Virus record (IMG/VR): IMGVR_UViG_3300002917_000009 | Coordinates: 1-25,549 of that record | DNA: 25,549 nt | Direction: 5' to 3' (one strand) | From: a virus | Shown: piece after piece, positions 14,846 through 22,656 of the stretch | Position numbering within the stretch: position 1 is the stretch's first letter | How the letters are laid out: the number at the start of each line of letters is the position of its first letter | Translations under genes and position numbers: made by a program | The notes under the pieces: model-generated | The model's input: the letters and a program-made list of their open reading frames with translations, nothing else | The model's database searches: none | What the model was told of the DNA's origin: nothing

Positions 14846-16732
14846 TTAGATATTAGGTGTATGAGATGTCATGGGTGAAATGGAGGGCGTTGGGGCTCCG
14901 GCTGGCAATCCTTGTGGCATTGGCGGCATTCCTGACGGTCCAGTGGGCGGTTGGCCTGGAGGGGGAGCTTCTTGAGGCAATTGGCCAGGTGATCCGCCTT
15001 GTTCTGGGTGCTGTTGTCCTTGAGGTTGTCCTTGTCCGCCTTGCCCTTGCATTTCAGGGAACAAAGACATAGGATTGGTTTTCCAAAGCAGTAAGTTCAT
15101 CGCCATTTCTTTGGGGTTTGGATAGTCCAGGTAAGAATAAAGAGTAATCGGGTCCATTAATCCGGCGGAAGCCAGTTCTTGGGCTTGTTTAGCTTGGCTC
15201 ATCTCGTCTTTAGGAATTAAGGAACCTTCTTTGACTGAAACAGTGACTTTTCTATCTAACTGGGCGTTAGACAGGCTGACGTATTCAAAAGCTTTAGCTT
15301 GGCCGACTACAGCACCGTCATGTGCCGTATCCCAATAAACGTAAATCATCTGGGTCATCCAATTGAAAATCCGATCGGCAAACTGTTCTAAGGTATCAGA
15401 GATTTCCCCGCCAATACGGATAGAATCAGCTTGCGAGAGCATAGCCATGCCGCGGACGGTCTTTTGTCCTGCTAGGCCCCCAGCTCCAAAGCCTCTGGTG
15501 CCAAAGATGTTCTTTAGTTCATTTCTAGCATCGGATAAGTGTTCAAAAACCTGGGCTGGTAGTGGTTCGCCGTGAGTTTGGATAAACGCCCGTCTGACAT
15601 CCCCTGGTACGCCGATTGCGCCGCCTTTTCTAAGAGCTGTAGAAGCTTGTTTGGCTTGTTCAGTCGTTAAGTTATCAAGCGAGAAGACCATGCCGCCGTT
15701 CATATTATCGGCGTTTTTATCAATCTGGCGATAACGCTTGTTAACCAAATCCTGTAAAGGTAAGTTTTGTTCAATCAATGAAGTGTCATCAAACGGCTTT
15801 GTTCCTAAGTTAAAGATTGACAAAGGAATATATGGCATCTTAGGAACCTTGAAATGGTTGCGTGGCGGAATCGAATTGGTCTGTTGCTGGCCGAATTGAT
15901 CGGTTGTTTGAGTATCTTTGGCTTCATACCGGAAATGAGGATTCTTAATCTTGCCCAAGATCTCGTTGTCCATCTCCCAGCAAACATACTCATCTGTCCA
16001 CCATTCGATGTATCGAAGCAACGTCCCGCCCATCTTATCGGTTTGCTGGTCAATATACGCCGATTTCTTCGGGAAACGTTTCTTTAAATCCGAAGCCTTA
16101 TCTTGCCTATACTCGCCGATAAATTCTCCGTCATACCAAAGGGTTTCATCAATCGTTCCGTCGGGGTCCAAAATCAATTTCTGGGGCCTAACGACCTGCA
16201 AGATCATTTCATCCTCAACCATGCTCCAAGAAATTTTTATCATTCCCAAATGATATATCGCCCAATGTCTGGCTGCTCGCTTAAGTTTTAAGCGCAAGGC
16301 CAGCTTGTCTGCCAAATAAATCAGCATCTTCTTGGTCGTAGACGCAATTTTCCGGCCTTCTTCCGAATCATCTGTCGCAACTGACGGTTCGGGATTCTGC
16401 TTAGTCGCCACAGGCAGGGCTTCTTCTAAACTGTTAAAGATCAAATTGTCGACTAAGGGGCGGGAGCCTTCATCTTCCGATTGTTTGCCTAACCAATACC
16501 TTTCGTTCTCTTTTTGCTTCTTTTCCAATTCACCCTTCAACGGACTATTAAACCATTTAGCTTTCCATTTGGCTGTTAAAGAACGTAGTTCCTCATCATC
16601 CATACTTAAAGCTAGCTCAGGGATTGGATCACCAACAACGCCTTCGCCTTGTTCCATCCCTTTACCCTTGATCTTGTTTAAATCTTTCGAAAGCGAGAAG
16701 AATCCCGCTAATCTACTGGTGATATCTGCCAA
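14846..16732 (-). CDS. Portal protein, TTG start
   Basis: 628 residues from TTG at 16732, the only start-type codon before the upstream in-frame TAA; AAGGA 9 nt ahead supports it. The body fits a phage portal: LTAKWKAKWFNSPLKGEL, KQNPEPSVATDDSEEGRKIA, RHWAIYHLGMIKISW, KMPYIPLSIFNLGTKPFDDT, LPLQDLVNKRYRQIDKNADN and FADRIFNWMTQMIYVYW. The last ~80 residues are a disordered Gln/Pro/Gly tail. The dodecameric portal seeds capsid assembly, is the terminase docking site and later the DNA exit. It is the first gene of the operon after the promoter/terminator region. Longer than the ~500 of many portals and shorter than P22 gp1 (725). Confidence 0.85.
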   Translation of the reverse strand: MADITSRLAGFFSLSKDLNKIKGKGMEQGEGVVGDPIPELALSMDDEELRSLTAKWKAKWFNSPLKGELEKKQKENERYWLGKQSEDEGSRPLVDNLIFNSLEEALPVATKQNPEPSVATDDSEEGRKIASTTKKMLIYLADKLALRLKLKRAARHWAIYHLGMIKISWSMVEDEMILQVVRPQKLILDPDGTIDETLWYDGEFIGEYRQDKASDLKKRFPKKSAYIDQQTDKMGGTLLRYIEWWTDEYVCWEMDNEILGKIKNPHFRYEAKDTQTTDQFGQQQTNSIPPRNHFKVPKMPYIPLSIFNLGTKPFDDTSLIEQNLPLQDLVNKRYRQIDKNADNMNGGMVFSLDNLTTEQAKQASTALRKGGAIGVPGDVRRAFIQTHGEPLPAQVFEHLSDARNELKNIFGTRGFGAGGLAGQKTVRGMAMLSQADSIRIGGEISDTLEQFADRIFNWMTQMIYVYWDTAHDGAVVGQAKAFEYVSLSNAQLDRKVTVSVKEGSLIPKDEMSQAKQAQELASAGLMDPITLYSYLDYPNPKEMAMNLLLWKTNPMSLFPEMQGQGGQGQPQGQQHPEQGGSPGQLPQEAPPPGQPPTGPSGMPPMPQGLPAGAPTPSISPMTSHTPNI

Positions 16733-16747
16733 ATATTTATGTCCTTA

Positions 16748-16766
16748 AACCCGCTCTTCACGGGTT
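16748..16766 (-). promoter_or_regulatory. Hairpin before portal ribosome site
   Basis: Minus strand AACCCG-TGAAGAG-CGGGTT, 6 pairs with a 7-nt loop, ending 1 nt before AAGGA and about 15 nt before the TTG start. It has the hairpin-then-ribosome-site layout of the two composite leaders but not the 16-mer. Confidence 0.45.
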
Positions 16767-16792
16767 GCCTTCCATAAGTGGAAAAAGGGTTA

Positions 16793-16832
16793 AAAGACAA
16801 AAAGAGCCACGGCCCAATAGGGCTGTAGCTCT
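16793..16832 (-). terminator. Intrinsic terminator in late leader
   Basis: Minus strand AGAGCTACAGCCC-TATT-GGGCCGTGGCTCT, a 13-bp stem with one A-C mismatch and one G-U pair, followed by TTTTTGTCTTTT. A textbook Rho-independent terminator. It lies about 40 nt after the likely transcription start and before the portal gene, so it would stop the late transcript unless overridden. A smaller stem GGAGA-ACA-TCTCC stands just ahead of it. Confidence 0.85.
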
Positions 16833-16875
16833 GGAGATGTTCTCCTCAAGCAACTTATACACAAAACTTAATTAG

Positions 16876-16904
16876 ATTATATTCTTAAAAACTTATTTTG
16901 TCAA
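16876..16904 (-). promoter_or_regulatory. Perfect sigma-70 consensus promoter for the late operon
   Basis: Minus strand TTGACA at 16904-16899, 17-nt spacer, TATAAT at 16881-16876. Both hexamers and the spacing are exact consensus. The -35 box overlaps the last codons of the 16893 gene. Transcription should begin near 16869 and run toward the portal gene, meeting the terminator at 16832-16793. Host RNA polymerase would read it unaided. Confidence 0.85.
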
Positions 16905-17114
16905 ATGCAAACCGATAATAATCTGCTGCATCGGGTTAGTCAGCTTCACCGGCAAGCCGTCTTGAATAGTTAAAGTCACTGATCCATAGTCTAATTTCTT
17001 AGAAAACTCAATAACTTCCAACCAGTTCTTATGCCAAGTATCAAAATCCTGCTGCCATAACCGGAAACGTTTAAAATGTTCGGCCTCTTGGTCAGAGAGT
17101 TCTATCGTGGTCAT
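16893..17114 (-). CDS. Small phage protein after large terminase, unknown
   Basis: 73 residues, MTTIELSDQEAEHFKRFRLW onward, with a helical N-terminal half and a C-terminal beta part (LDYGSVTLTIQDGLPVKLTN). The ATG at 17114 overlaps the terminase TGA (ATGA). A longer frame to 17126 begins with ATT and is not needed. Small proteins of this style with an MTTI-L-EEAE-F start are common in phages and have no known role. Its 3' end holds the -35 box of the late promoter. Confidence 0.68.
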   Translation of the reverse strand: MTTIELSDQEAEHFKRFRLWQQDFDTWHKNWLEVIEFSKKLDYGSVTLTIQDGLPVKLTNPMQQIIIGLHLTK

Positions 17115-18712
17115 ACGCGCCTCCAATCGTCGGTATCCTCGTACTTAAAAAAGGTCTTTGGATTAAATTCTACGGTCTCTGTCGGGTTTAAAGCATAACT
17201 TTGCGGAATCTTGATCGTATCCGTGTTGACTATTTTCATTGATCCGCCAAATCTCGTCCAACCCACACGGGCAATAACAGTAGCCAAAGCCTTATGATCC
17301 CGCCCTGATCTGATCCATTTAAAACCTTTAAACTCGCCGGTATTGTTATCAAGCTCTTTAATTCTGGTTAGGTTATTCCAGTCCAACCAGTAGTCATACC
17401 AATCATTTTCCGTGCCTTGCAAGGATATCCGGCCCTTACTAAACTCGCTAACGACTAACTGAATATACTTATTCCGATCAATCCCAACGATGTTTTCATC
17501 CTCATTCCATACCGGCTCATCAGAGTTTGCTTTGGCTCCGCCTAAATTAACAAGAAAAACCCGACCTCGCCAGCGGTTCTGAAAGTCCCTCGATCCGATT
17601 AAATCCCCGCCAATATCCACAAATGCGATCATCTTTTTCCAGCGTTTCATTAACGCATCCAACTCGTCGTATTTCTCCGCTTCGCCATTAAAGAATAAAC
17701 CCTTTTCACCCCAAATGACATAATCCAATTTTAATCCGGTATCAACGCCTAAGATAACGCGTTCCGTAACTTCCGATGTGATAATCTCAGTCGTTAGATT
17801 TTTCATCAAATTGACTTTAGTCAGCTTGTTATCCGTGCCGACATAGGGTAATCCTAAAACCTTATTATAAAAATACTCTTCGGATTTGTTGTTAAAGTAA
17901 CCGATTATCTCTTTCGCTGATACCCAAGGACAAATTAAAAGCGGTATCCAGTAGCCGGAAAACTCACGGCCAGGGTATTTAGCTACCCATTTGCCTTTGC
18001 GCCTCGTTTCGTCCGTAAGTTCTTTGTGACACTTCGTACATTGGAAGCATGAGCGAGTGGTATCCACGCTATTTGGCCACTGAATAAATTGCCATTCATT
18101 ACAAGCTGAACATCTAATAAACCAGTGTTTTTGATCGCTTCTTTGCCAATATTTGTCCACCCCTGACCCTTCAGCACTTGGATGCGAGAAATACCACTCC
18201 CACTTATATGGAGAATGTTGTAACCGAGTGCTATATTGCTCAATAACTCGTTGATTAGAGGCGTCGACTTCGTCATAAATGTTTAAGTCTGATGAGACCA
18301 TGATCGCAGCTTTTTCCGACCATGTTCCTTTAAAATGTATAAAATGTTCGCCTATTTGCTTTTGCTCAATTGTATCCTTATCTCTAGTGTACTCCTGTAA
18401 AACCGGATTCTGTTGGATGATTGGATTGACCTTTGATCCGACCATCTTTTGAATATCATCTTCTGTGGGTAACAGGTAGATCGTATTCAGTCCCAGCTTC
18501 TTAACTACGAAAAATGATTTGATGATATGACAGGTCGTGGCCGTGATTTGTGCCGCTTTCATAATCACTTGTTTCGGTCTGAAATCTCGGTAGACATCGA
18601 ACATAAACGGATGATCTTTAAAATCCAATGATATGCCGGATTCTGTCTTTATCTGGTATTCCTGAATCCAGGCGTGGATCGAAATATCTTCAAGTCTTGG
18701 TAGATTTGACAT
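17111..18712 (-). CDS. Terminase large subunit, gpA-type
   Basis: 533 residues, ATPase plus nuclease that packages DNA into the procapsid through the portal. ATPase: FRPKQVIMKAAQITATTCHI at 44-63 holds a variant Walker A (Gln-Ile-Thr-Ala-Thr-Thr, without the classic GxGKT). LNIYDEVDAS at 143-152 is Walker B with the catalytic Glu. EWYFSHPSAEGSG at 172-184 fits the coupling motif. A zinc ribbon, RCSACNEW and CFQCTKCHKE (Cys201/204/225/228), is characteristic of the lambda gpA family. Nuclease acids are probably Asp324 (LGVDTG) and Asp366 (AFVDIGGD). gpA-type terminases usually give cos ends or related packaging. It follows the small subunit by 20 nt. Confidence 0.92.
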   Translation of the reverse strand: MSNLPRLEDISIHAWIQEYQIKTESGISLDFKDHPFMFDVYRDFRPKQVIMKAAQITATTCHIIKSFFVVKKLGLNTIYLLPTEDDIQKMVGSKVNPIIQQNPVLQEYTRDKDTIEQKQIGEHFIHFKGTWSEKAAIMVSSDLNIYDEVDASNQRVIEQYSTRLQHSPYKWEWYFSHPSAEGSGVDKYWQRSDQKHWFIRCSACNEWQFIQWPNSVDTTRSCFQCTKCHKELTDETRRKGKWVAKYPGREFSGYWIPLLICPWVSAKEIIGYFNNKSEEYFYNKVLGLPYVGTDNKLTKVNLMKNLTTEIITSEVTERVILGVDTGLKLDYVIWGEKGLFFNGEAEKYDELDALMKRWKKMIAFVDIGGDLIGSRDFQNRWRGRVFLVNLGGAKANSDEPVWNEDENIVGIDRNKYIQLVVSEFSKGRISLQGTENDWYDYWLDWNNLTRIKELDNNTGEFKGFKWIRSGRDHKALATVIARVGWTRFGGSMKIVNTDTIKIPQSYALNPTETVEFNPKTFFKYEDTDDWRRV

Positions 18713-18732
18713 CTAATATTTTCATAATACAA

Positions 18733-19206
18733 TTAAAGGGGAGTCTCGGTCACTGGTTTCTCTTGTATCGTCTTTAATAACTCAGCTTCATACTTCCTCG
18801 CTAGATCTTGATACTTCTCAAGGTCTTTTATATTGGTTTTAACTTCAAGATTGATAGTCTTTTCCGGCGCGTAACTGCCTTTTAACTTATAAGCTGTATC
18901 TAAATATTTGTGTCTGGTCGGATAATCATCAACAATCCTATCGGGCTCAGTCATTGAACCGTGAACCTTCATTGCATGTAATCCTTCTTTGTGAACTTGT
19001 AATAATTCCTCATCTGGTATTCGTTCCGCAATTGACTTAACAACCTTGATTATCTTAGGTTTTCTTAGCAACTCGTGACCTTTTACACCAGCATAATTTT
19101 TATCTGTAATATTGGGAAATGCCTTAATAACCGATTGAGTAGCATTACCAGTTTTTACTACATTCTTAACAAATTTTTTTTCTTCATCAGTTAAACCATT
19201 GGCCAT
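18733..19206 (-). CDS. Terminase small subunit
   Basis: 157 residues. The N-terminus LTDEEKKFVKNVVKTGNATQ, then SVIKAFPNI...YAGVKGHELLRKPKI is the helix-turn-helix domain of terminase_2-type small subunits, which recognise the packaging site. Residues 55-125 give helical oligomerisation segments, and the C-terminus (DLEKYQDLARKYEAELLKTI) is a helix that would contact the large subunit. Next to the gpA-type gene, in the usual order. The first 20 nt overlap the end of the 19363 gene. Start ATG at 19206. Confidence 0.85.
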   Translation of the reverse strand: MANGLTDEEKKFVKNVVKTGNATQSVIKAFPNITDKNYAGVKGHELLRKPKIIKVVKSIAERIPDEELLQVHKEGLHAMKVHGSMTEPDRIVDDYPTRHKYLDTAYKLKGSYAPEKTINLEVKTNIKDLEKYQDLARKYEAELLKTIQEKPVTETPL

Positions 19207-19363
19207 ACTTTTTTAGTATCCAAAACTTAATATCATACCAAAAGCCGGTAGTATCCACACTTTTACAAGTTGCAGCATGGATTCTACTATCTAATGTATT
19301 ACAATCACATTCTCTTTGGAGTTTTTGGTAGATCCAAAGATCTTTTTCATTTAGTGTCGACAT
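19187..19363 (-). CDS. Small Cys-containing protein, unknown
   Basis: 58 residues, MSTLNEKDLWIYQKLQRECD onward, with Cys19, Cys21 and Cys33 and a His at 29, then an aromatic segment (TTGFWYDIKFWILKKYGQWF). It overlaps the 3' end of the 19490 gene by 17 nt in another frame and the start of the terminase small subunit by 20 nt. Such overlaps are common for phage genes. Possible zinc binding. No family recognised. Confidence 0.55.
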   Translation of the reverse strand: MSTLNEKDLWIYQKLQRECDCNTLDSRIHAATCKSVDTTGFWYDIKFWILKKYGQWFN

Positions 19364-19490
19364 CTTTTAATACCTCTATTTTAATTAAATCAGCGACCAT
19401 TTCAATCGCTCGTTCCGGTTCTAAGGCCTGGATTTCGACTTGGCCGACTATTTCATCTTGTAGTTTAATTTGGACTTTATAACTGTTCAT
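19347..19490 (-). CDS. Small protein, unknown
   Basis: 47 residues, MNSYKVQIKLQDEIVGQVEI then QALEPERAIEMVADLIKIEV. A beta-beta-alpha pattern can be read. Its ATG overlaps the stop of the HNH-AP2 gene (TAATG), and its end overlaps the next gene. The overlap at the start supports it as real. No family recognised. Confidence 0.58.
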   Translation of the reverse strand: MNSYKVQIKLQDEIVGQVEIQALEPERAIEMVADLIKIEVLKDVDTK

Positions 19491-19954
19491 TATAGGTTAG
19501 TTAATGAATACTCACCAAATAATTCTTTTGCCTTTAAATCATAGGCTTTTGCCGCTTCTAATTCAGTTTTATGATAGGTACAAAATACCTTACCCTGTAA
19601 TTTACATTGCATTACCCAATATTTTAATGTTTTATTCCAGCAAACGCCTTTATAATCTGAAGTTAATTGTCTCTTTTGTTTATTTTGGTTCATGCCATTT
19701 TGAGATTTAGTTACAATTCTTAAATTCTCTCGACGATTATCAAGTTTGTTATGATTGATATGGTCAACGTTTAATCCTTTTGGGCAATTACTTATTATTC
19801 TATGTAAATAAATTGCCTTTTTAATTCTTTCTGAATAATCAAATCGCATTGCATAACCTAATCCCATACAATACCACTTGTGTTTATTAACCAATTCAAA
19901 ATCCACATCATCCACAATAGCTTGTTTACCTTGAGTTAATTCAATATATTTCAT
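19490..19954 (-). CDS. HNH-AP2 homing endonuclease (second copy)
   Basis: 154 residues starting at MKYIELTQ, the ATG that overlaps the stop of the 20325 gene; a five-codon longer frame is unlikely since the paralogue at 3089 starts at the same motif. Order as there: KHKWYC, HRIISNCPKGLNVDHINHNK, NLRIVTKSQN for the HNH-3 nuclease, then the AP2 domain SDYKGVCWNKTLKYWVMQCK, with AAKAYDLKAKELFGEYSLTN. The LG of the AP2 turn is replaced (FCTYHKTELE). Joined by TAATG on both sides, it lies among small genes upstream of the terminase. Confidence 0.9.
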   Translation of the reverse strand: MKYIELTQGKQAIVDDVDFELVNKHKWYCMGLGYAMRFDYSERIKKAIYLHRIISNCPKGLNVDHINHNKLDNRRENLRIVTKSQNGMNQNKQKRQLTSDYKGVCWNKTLKYWVMQCKLQGKVFCTYHKTELEAAKAYDLKAKELFGEYSLTNL

Positions 19955-20325
19955 TATCCAGCGTCCCATTGAGTCATACCATTTGACCCTTTAATTCGGT
20001 TATCTATGCGTAGTTCTGTTCTAGCACCAACTTTATGAATACAGAAATTTTTTCCATTACAACTATTCGATAAACAAATACGAATTACTGTTAACTGCGG
20101 ATGGTAAACTTTATGATAAACAGCTTTCGTCCGTCCGGTAGGTTGACAGGTTTCGGCAATGCAGACATTCAGGTAATCTAAATTGTCAATTCTACCTTTC
20201 GAGTCCTTGTTAAACTTGTGCTTATAACCGCATTTAACGCACTGCTTGTACTGGGCATTAACAAAGTCGGCAAGATTAGTCATGTCGTGTGGTAGATTAC
20301 TTTTACATTTGGCGTAATCAATCAT
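19954..20325 (-). CDS. Cys-rich zinc-binding-like protein, unknown
   Basis: 123 residues. Cys pairs: Lys-Gln-CVKCGYKHKF, then CIAETCQ, then ICLSNSCNGKNFCIH, a layout suggesting one or two zinc sites. The rest is basic (KAVYHKVYHPQLTVIRI). Its ATG overlaps the stop of the 20600 gene (ATGA), and its stop overlaps the HNH start. I recognise no family. A nucleic acid-binding role is plausible but not shown. Confidence 0.6.
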   Translation of the reverse strand: MIDYAKCKSNLPHDMTNLADFVNAQYKQCVKCGYKHKFNKDSKGRIDNLDYLNVCIAETCQPTGRTKAVYHKVYHPQLTVIRICLSNSCNGKNFCIHKVGARTELRIDNRIKGSNGMTQWDAG

Positions 20326-20600
20326 TTCTTTTTAATAATTCTTCCCACCTTACTTACTATTTGCCAAAATTGATATGCTTTATCAAAGTCTATTCTCTTC
20401 TTTTTTGGATTATAAAAATTATCCGGATTTTTTAGTACAAACATTTTCAATTCTATTTCGTCAAATTCGTTATATTTTTTATGTAATTTATTAAATTCAT
20501 TATTAACCCAATTCGTCCAATACTTTACCTCTTCTGGTTTATGCTTGATATCATCCTCGAACCGTAATTTTTTCCACCATTTGGGAATATATTTCTTCAT
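20322..20600 (-). CDS. Basic Trp/Lys-rich protein, unknown
   Basis: 92 residues, MKKYIPKWWKKLRFEDDIKH onward, very basic, with five Trp and helical segments (EEVKYWTNWVNNEFNKLHKK, then AYQFWQIVSKVGRIIKKK). Starts 4 nt after the GroES stop, so it belongs to the chaperonin operon by position. ATGA overlap with the next gene. No family recognised. Confidence 0.6.
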   Translation of the reverse strand: MKKYIPKWWKKLRFEDDIKHKPEEVKYWTNWVNNEFNKLHKKYNEFDEIELKMFVLKNPDNFYNPKKKRIDFDKAYQFWQIVSKVGRIIKKK

Positions 20601-20604
20601 AAAG

Positions 20605-20889
20605 TTATTTTATCCATCCAAGTATCTCCTCATCTTCCAATAACACATATTCGGTTTCCTTATCTTTTTCCATGATTTTAAGCTTTTCCCCTGCATAACG
20701 ACCGTAAAAAACTATTTCATCTTTTTTATACTTATCTTTGAAATCCTCACCAACAGCTAATACTTTTCCTTGGGTTTTTTCCTCTCGATCAGAAGTATTG
20801 GGCATGATAATACCGGAAGCTGTTTTGTGCTGTTCAGTTTCGATTTGTTTAACAAGAACCCGCGATGAATTGGGAATTATTTTAAGCAT
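20605..20889 (-). CDS. groES: Co-chaperonin GroES
   Basis: 94 residues from the ATG at 20889, 1 nt after the GroEL stop. A longer frame to 20952 would overlap GroEL and adds 21 residues not seen in the family. GroES features in order: IIPNSSRVLVKQIETEQHKT at the start, then the mobile loop with ASGIIMPNT (family: GGIVL), GKVLAVGEDF, DEIVFYGRYAGEKLKI and a C-terminal EYVLLEDEEILGWI. GroES forms the heptameric lid of GroEL. Order here is GroEL then GroES, the reverse of the usual bacterial groES-groEL. Confidence 0.92.
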   Translation of the reverse strand: MLKIIPNSSRVLVKQIETEQHKTASGIIMPNTSDREEKTQGKVLAVGEDFKDKYKKDEIVFYGRYAGEKLKIMEKDKETEYVLLEDEEILGWIK

Positions 20890-20890
20890 A

Positions 20891-22426
20891 TTAGTAAGGC
20901 CTTGGAGCCATTTCAACGTACTGCTTCTCTTTGCAATCTGCCAAAATCCCACGGATTAAAATTAGTTCACACGCCATAGACACGGCGGATTCGATTTGAG
21001 CGATCAAAACTGCGGTCGGATCAACCACCCCAACCTTCAAGAAGTCGCCAATCTCGCCTGTAACGATGTTTAAAGCTTCGTCTTTTTTCAAATCAGGGGC
21101 AGAAACGTTACTATTTTCCAATAATTGCATATATGGAGCCATGAGGGCTTTGTTTAAAAGGTTGGATTTAGTTTTTAAACGCGCCAAGGATAGCCCGCCA
21201 CCGCAGACTATGCCCGATTCAGCCGCAACTTTCACGGCATTAGTTGCGTCTTCAACCTTGTAACGAAGAGCGTGCATCTCTTGTTCCGTCGGCGCGCCGA
21301 CTCGAATGACCGCAATACCGTTCATTAACCGACCATAACGTCTCTGTAATCTATCCAATTTATACCCTAAAGCGTTTTCCATTAAGACTTTAATCCCAGC
21401 GGCAACCTTATTGATTTCGCTTTTCTTGCCTTTACCGCCGATTATCAAGGTTGAATCGGCTTTGGAAACTATTTTATCGGCTTTACCCAGCATCTTGATG
21501 TCAAAATCCTCAATCCGGATGTCTTTTGACCTGGATAAGACCTGTCCGCCTGTAACCACAGCCAGGTCGTTTAAAAAGTCGTCCTTATCGTCATAACCAG
21601 GAACATTTACGGCAATTGGGTAGAAAACACCGCGTTGGCGATTAGCAAGTAACGTGGTTAAAGCGTCGCTTTCAATGGCTTCGGCAACAAATACGCACTG
21701 AGTCACACCTTCTTTCACCAGTTTTTCTAGGATCTGCACCATATCGATAGCCGTGGTCAGCCGGTAATCGGTAATAAAAATCTTGGCGTTACTGAACTCA
21801 GCTTCCATTCGTTCGGGATTGGTGACCATAAATGGGGCAACATAGCCTTTTTCAAATTCAAATCCGTCAACGTGTTCGTGGGTCGTTTCCATAGTCTGCG
21901 ATTCCTGGACCGCAATCACGCCTTCGTGACCGATCTTATGGACAAGTTCGGCGATGATCTTGGAAATCTGGGCATTATCAATCGAAATCTGGGCAACTTT
22001 CTGTAAATCTTCCAAAGTTTTGACCTTTTTAGAAGCTAGAATGAGCTTATCTTTGGCTTCAGCCGCGGCTTTTTTTAATTCTGAGACGACTAAACGAGGA
22101 TTAATCGCGCCCAAAGCGTCGACTTCATTCAAAATCGCCTGAAGCATGATTAACGAGCCCGTAGTGCCGTCGCCAACTCGATCATTAGTCTTAATCGCGA
22201 CCTGCTTAATTAACTCAATCACGGCGTTTTCGTGTTCATTTTCTAGGGTAAACTTCTTGGCAATTGCTACGCCGTCGTCCAAAGCTTGCGGTTTGGCCGC
22301 AAACTCGGGGGGTAGGATGACTTTAAAACCGGAGGGGCCGAACGTAACTTTGACGTAGTCGACTAAGGCGTTGACCGCGTTTTTAATGGTTTCTTTAACT
22401 TTGTCTTGTTCCAAGTGGTGGATCAT
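20891..22426 (-). CDS. groEL: Chaperonin GroEL, divergent phage type
   Basis: 511 residues, full length apart from the tail. Equatorial ATP site: VTFGPSGFKVIL at 27-38 (family GPKG), Asp51 in LDDGV, GDGTTG with Asp86 at 85-90, and VEDATNA with Asp393 near 391-397, then CGGGLSL. The apical domain runs about 190-370 (EFEKGYVAPFM, ITDYRLTTAIDMVQILEKLV, IAVNVPGYDDKDDFLNDLAV). All three key acidic residues are present, so it should be an active ATPase. The C-terminus ends MAPRPY with no GGM repeat, which in bacterial GroEL fills the cavity floor. GroES follows 1 nt later. Probably folds a phage protein; the capsid protein is the usual client in phages. Starts 2 nt after the upstream stop with no Shine-Dalgarno. 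Confidence 0.95.
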   Translation of the reverse strand: MIHHLEQDKVKETIKNAVNALVDYVKVTFGPSGFKVILPPEFAAKPQALDDGVAIAKKFTLENEHENAVIELIKQVAIKTNDRVGDGTTGSLIMLQAILNEVDALGAINPRLVVSELKKAAAEAKDKLILASKKVKTLEDLQKVAQISIDNAQISKIIAELVHKIGHEGVIAVQESQTMETTHEHVDGFEFEKGYVAPFMVTNPERMEAEFSNAKIFITDYRLTTAIDMVQILEKLVKEGVTQCVFVAEAIESDALTTLLANRQRGVFYPIAVNVPGYDDKDDFLNDLAVVTGGQVLSRSKDIRIEDFDIKMLGKADKIVSKADSTLIIGGKGKKSEINKVAAGIKVLMENALGYKLDRLQRRYGRLMNGIAVIRVGAPTEQEMHALRYKVEDATNAVKVAAESGIVCGGGLSLARLKTKSNLLNKALMAPYMQLLENSNVSAPDLKKDEALNIVTGEIGDFLKVGVVDPTAVLIAQIESAVSMACELILIRGILADCKEKQYVEMAPRPY

Positions 22427-22428
22427 AT

Positions 22429-22656
22429 TTATTCAAATTTAGTATCAATTCCTTTTTCGTCGTTTTCTTCGAGTAATTCTACAAACCGTTCCTGAGCCGG
22501 AGCAGGTGGTTCGATAATCTCCACAGGCTTTTTCGCCTGTTTTTCCACTAGCTCAATAGCGTGTTCTGTCACAGTTTTACTGGTTCTGACCCATAAGTAC
22601 AGATCAAGTAAAACTATCAAGATTGCCGCTAAAAAACCAACTACTAACCCTATCAT
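22429..22656 (-). CDS. Small single-pass membrane protein
   Basis: 75 residues. Residues 2-24 (IGLVVGFLAAILIVLLDLYL) form one transmembrane segment. The rest is cytoplasmic-like, acidic and Pro-rich (PVEIIEPPAPAQERFVELLE). It ends 2 nt before GroEL and its ATG overlaps the stop of the 22829 gene. No lysis motif is visible: no second transmembrane segment and no charged C-terminal holin tail of the usual kind. Function unknown. Confidence 0.65.
   Translation of the reverse strand: MIGLVVGFLAAILIVLLDLYLWVRTSKTVTEHAIELVEKQAKKPVEIIEPPAPAQERFVELLEENDEKGIDTKFE

Noticed and set aside
20889-20952. Longer GroES start
   Set aside because: It lies inside the GroEL coding end; the family begins at the MLKIIPNSSRVLV segment.
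22429-22656. Holin
   Set aside because: One transmembrane segment with a long acidic tail, no endolysin beside it; evidence too weak.
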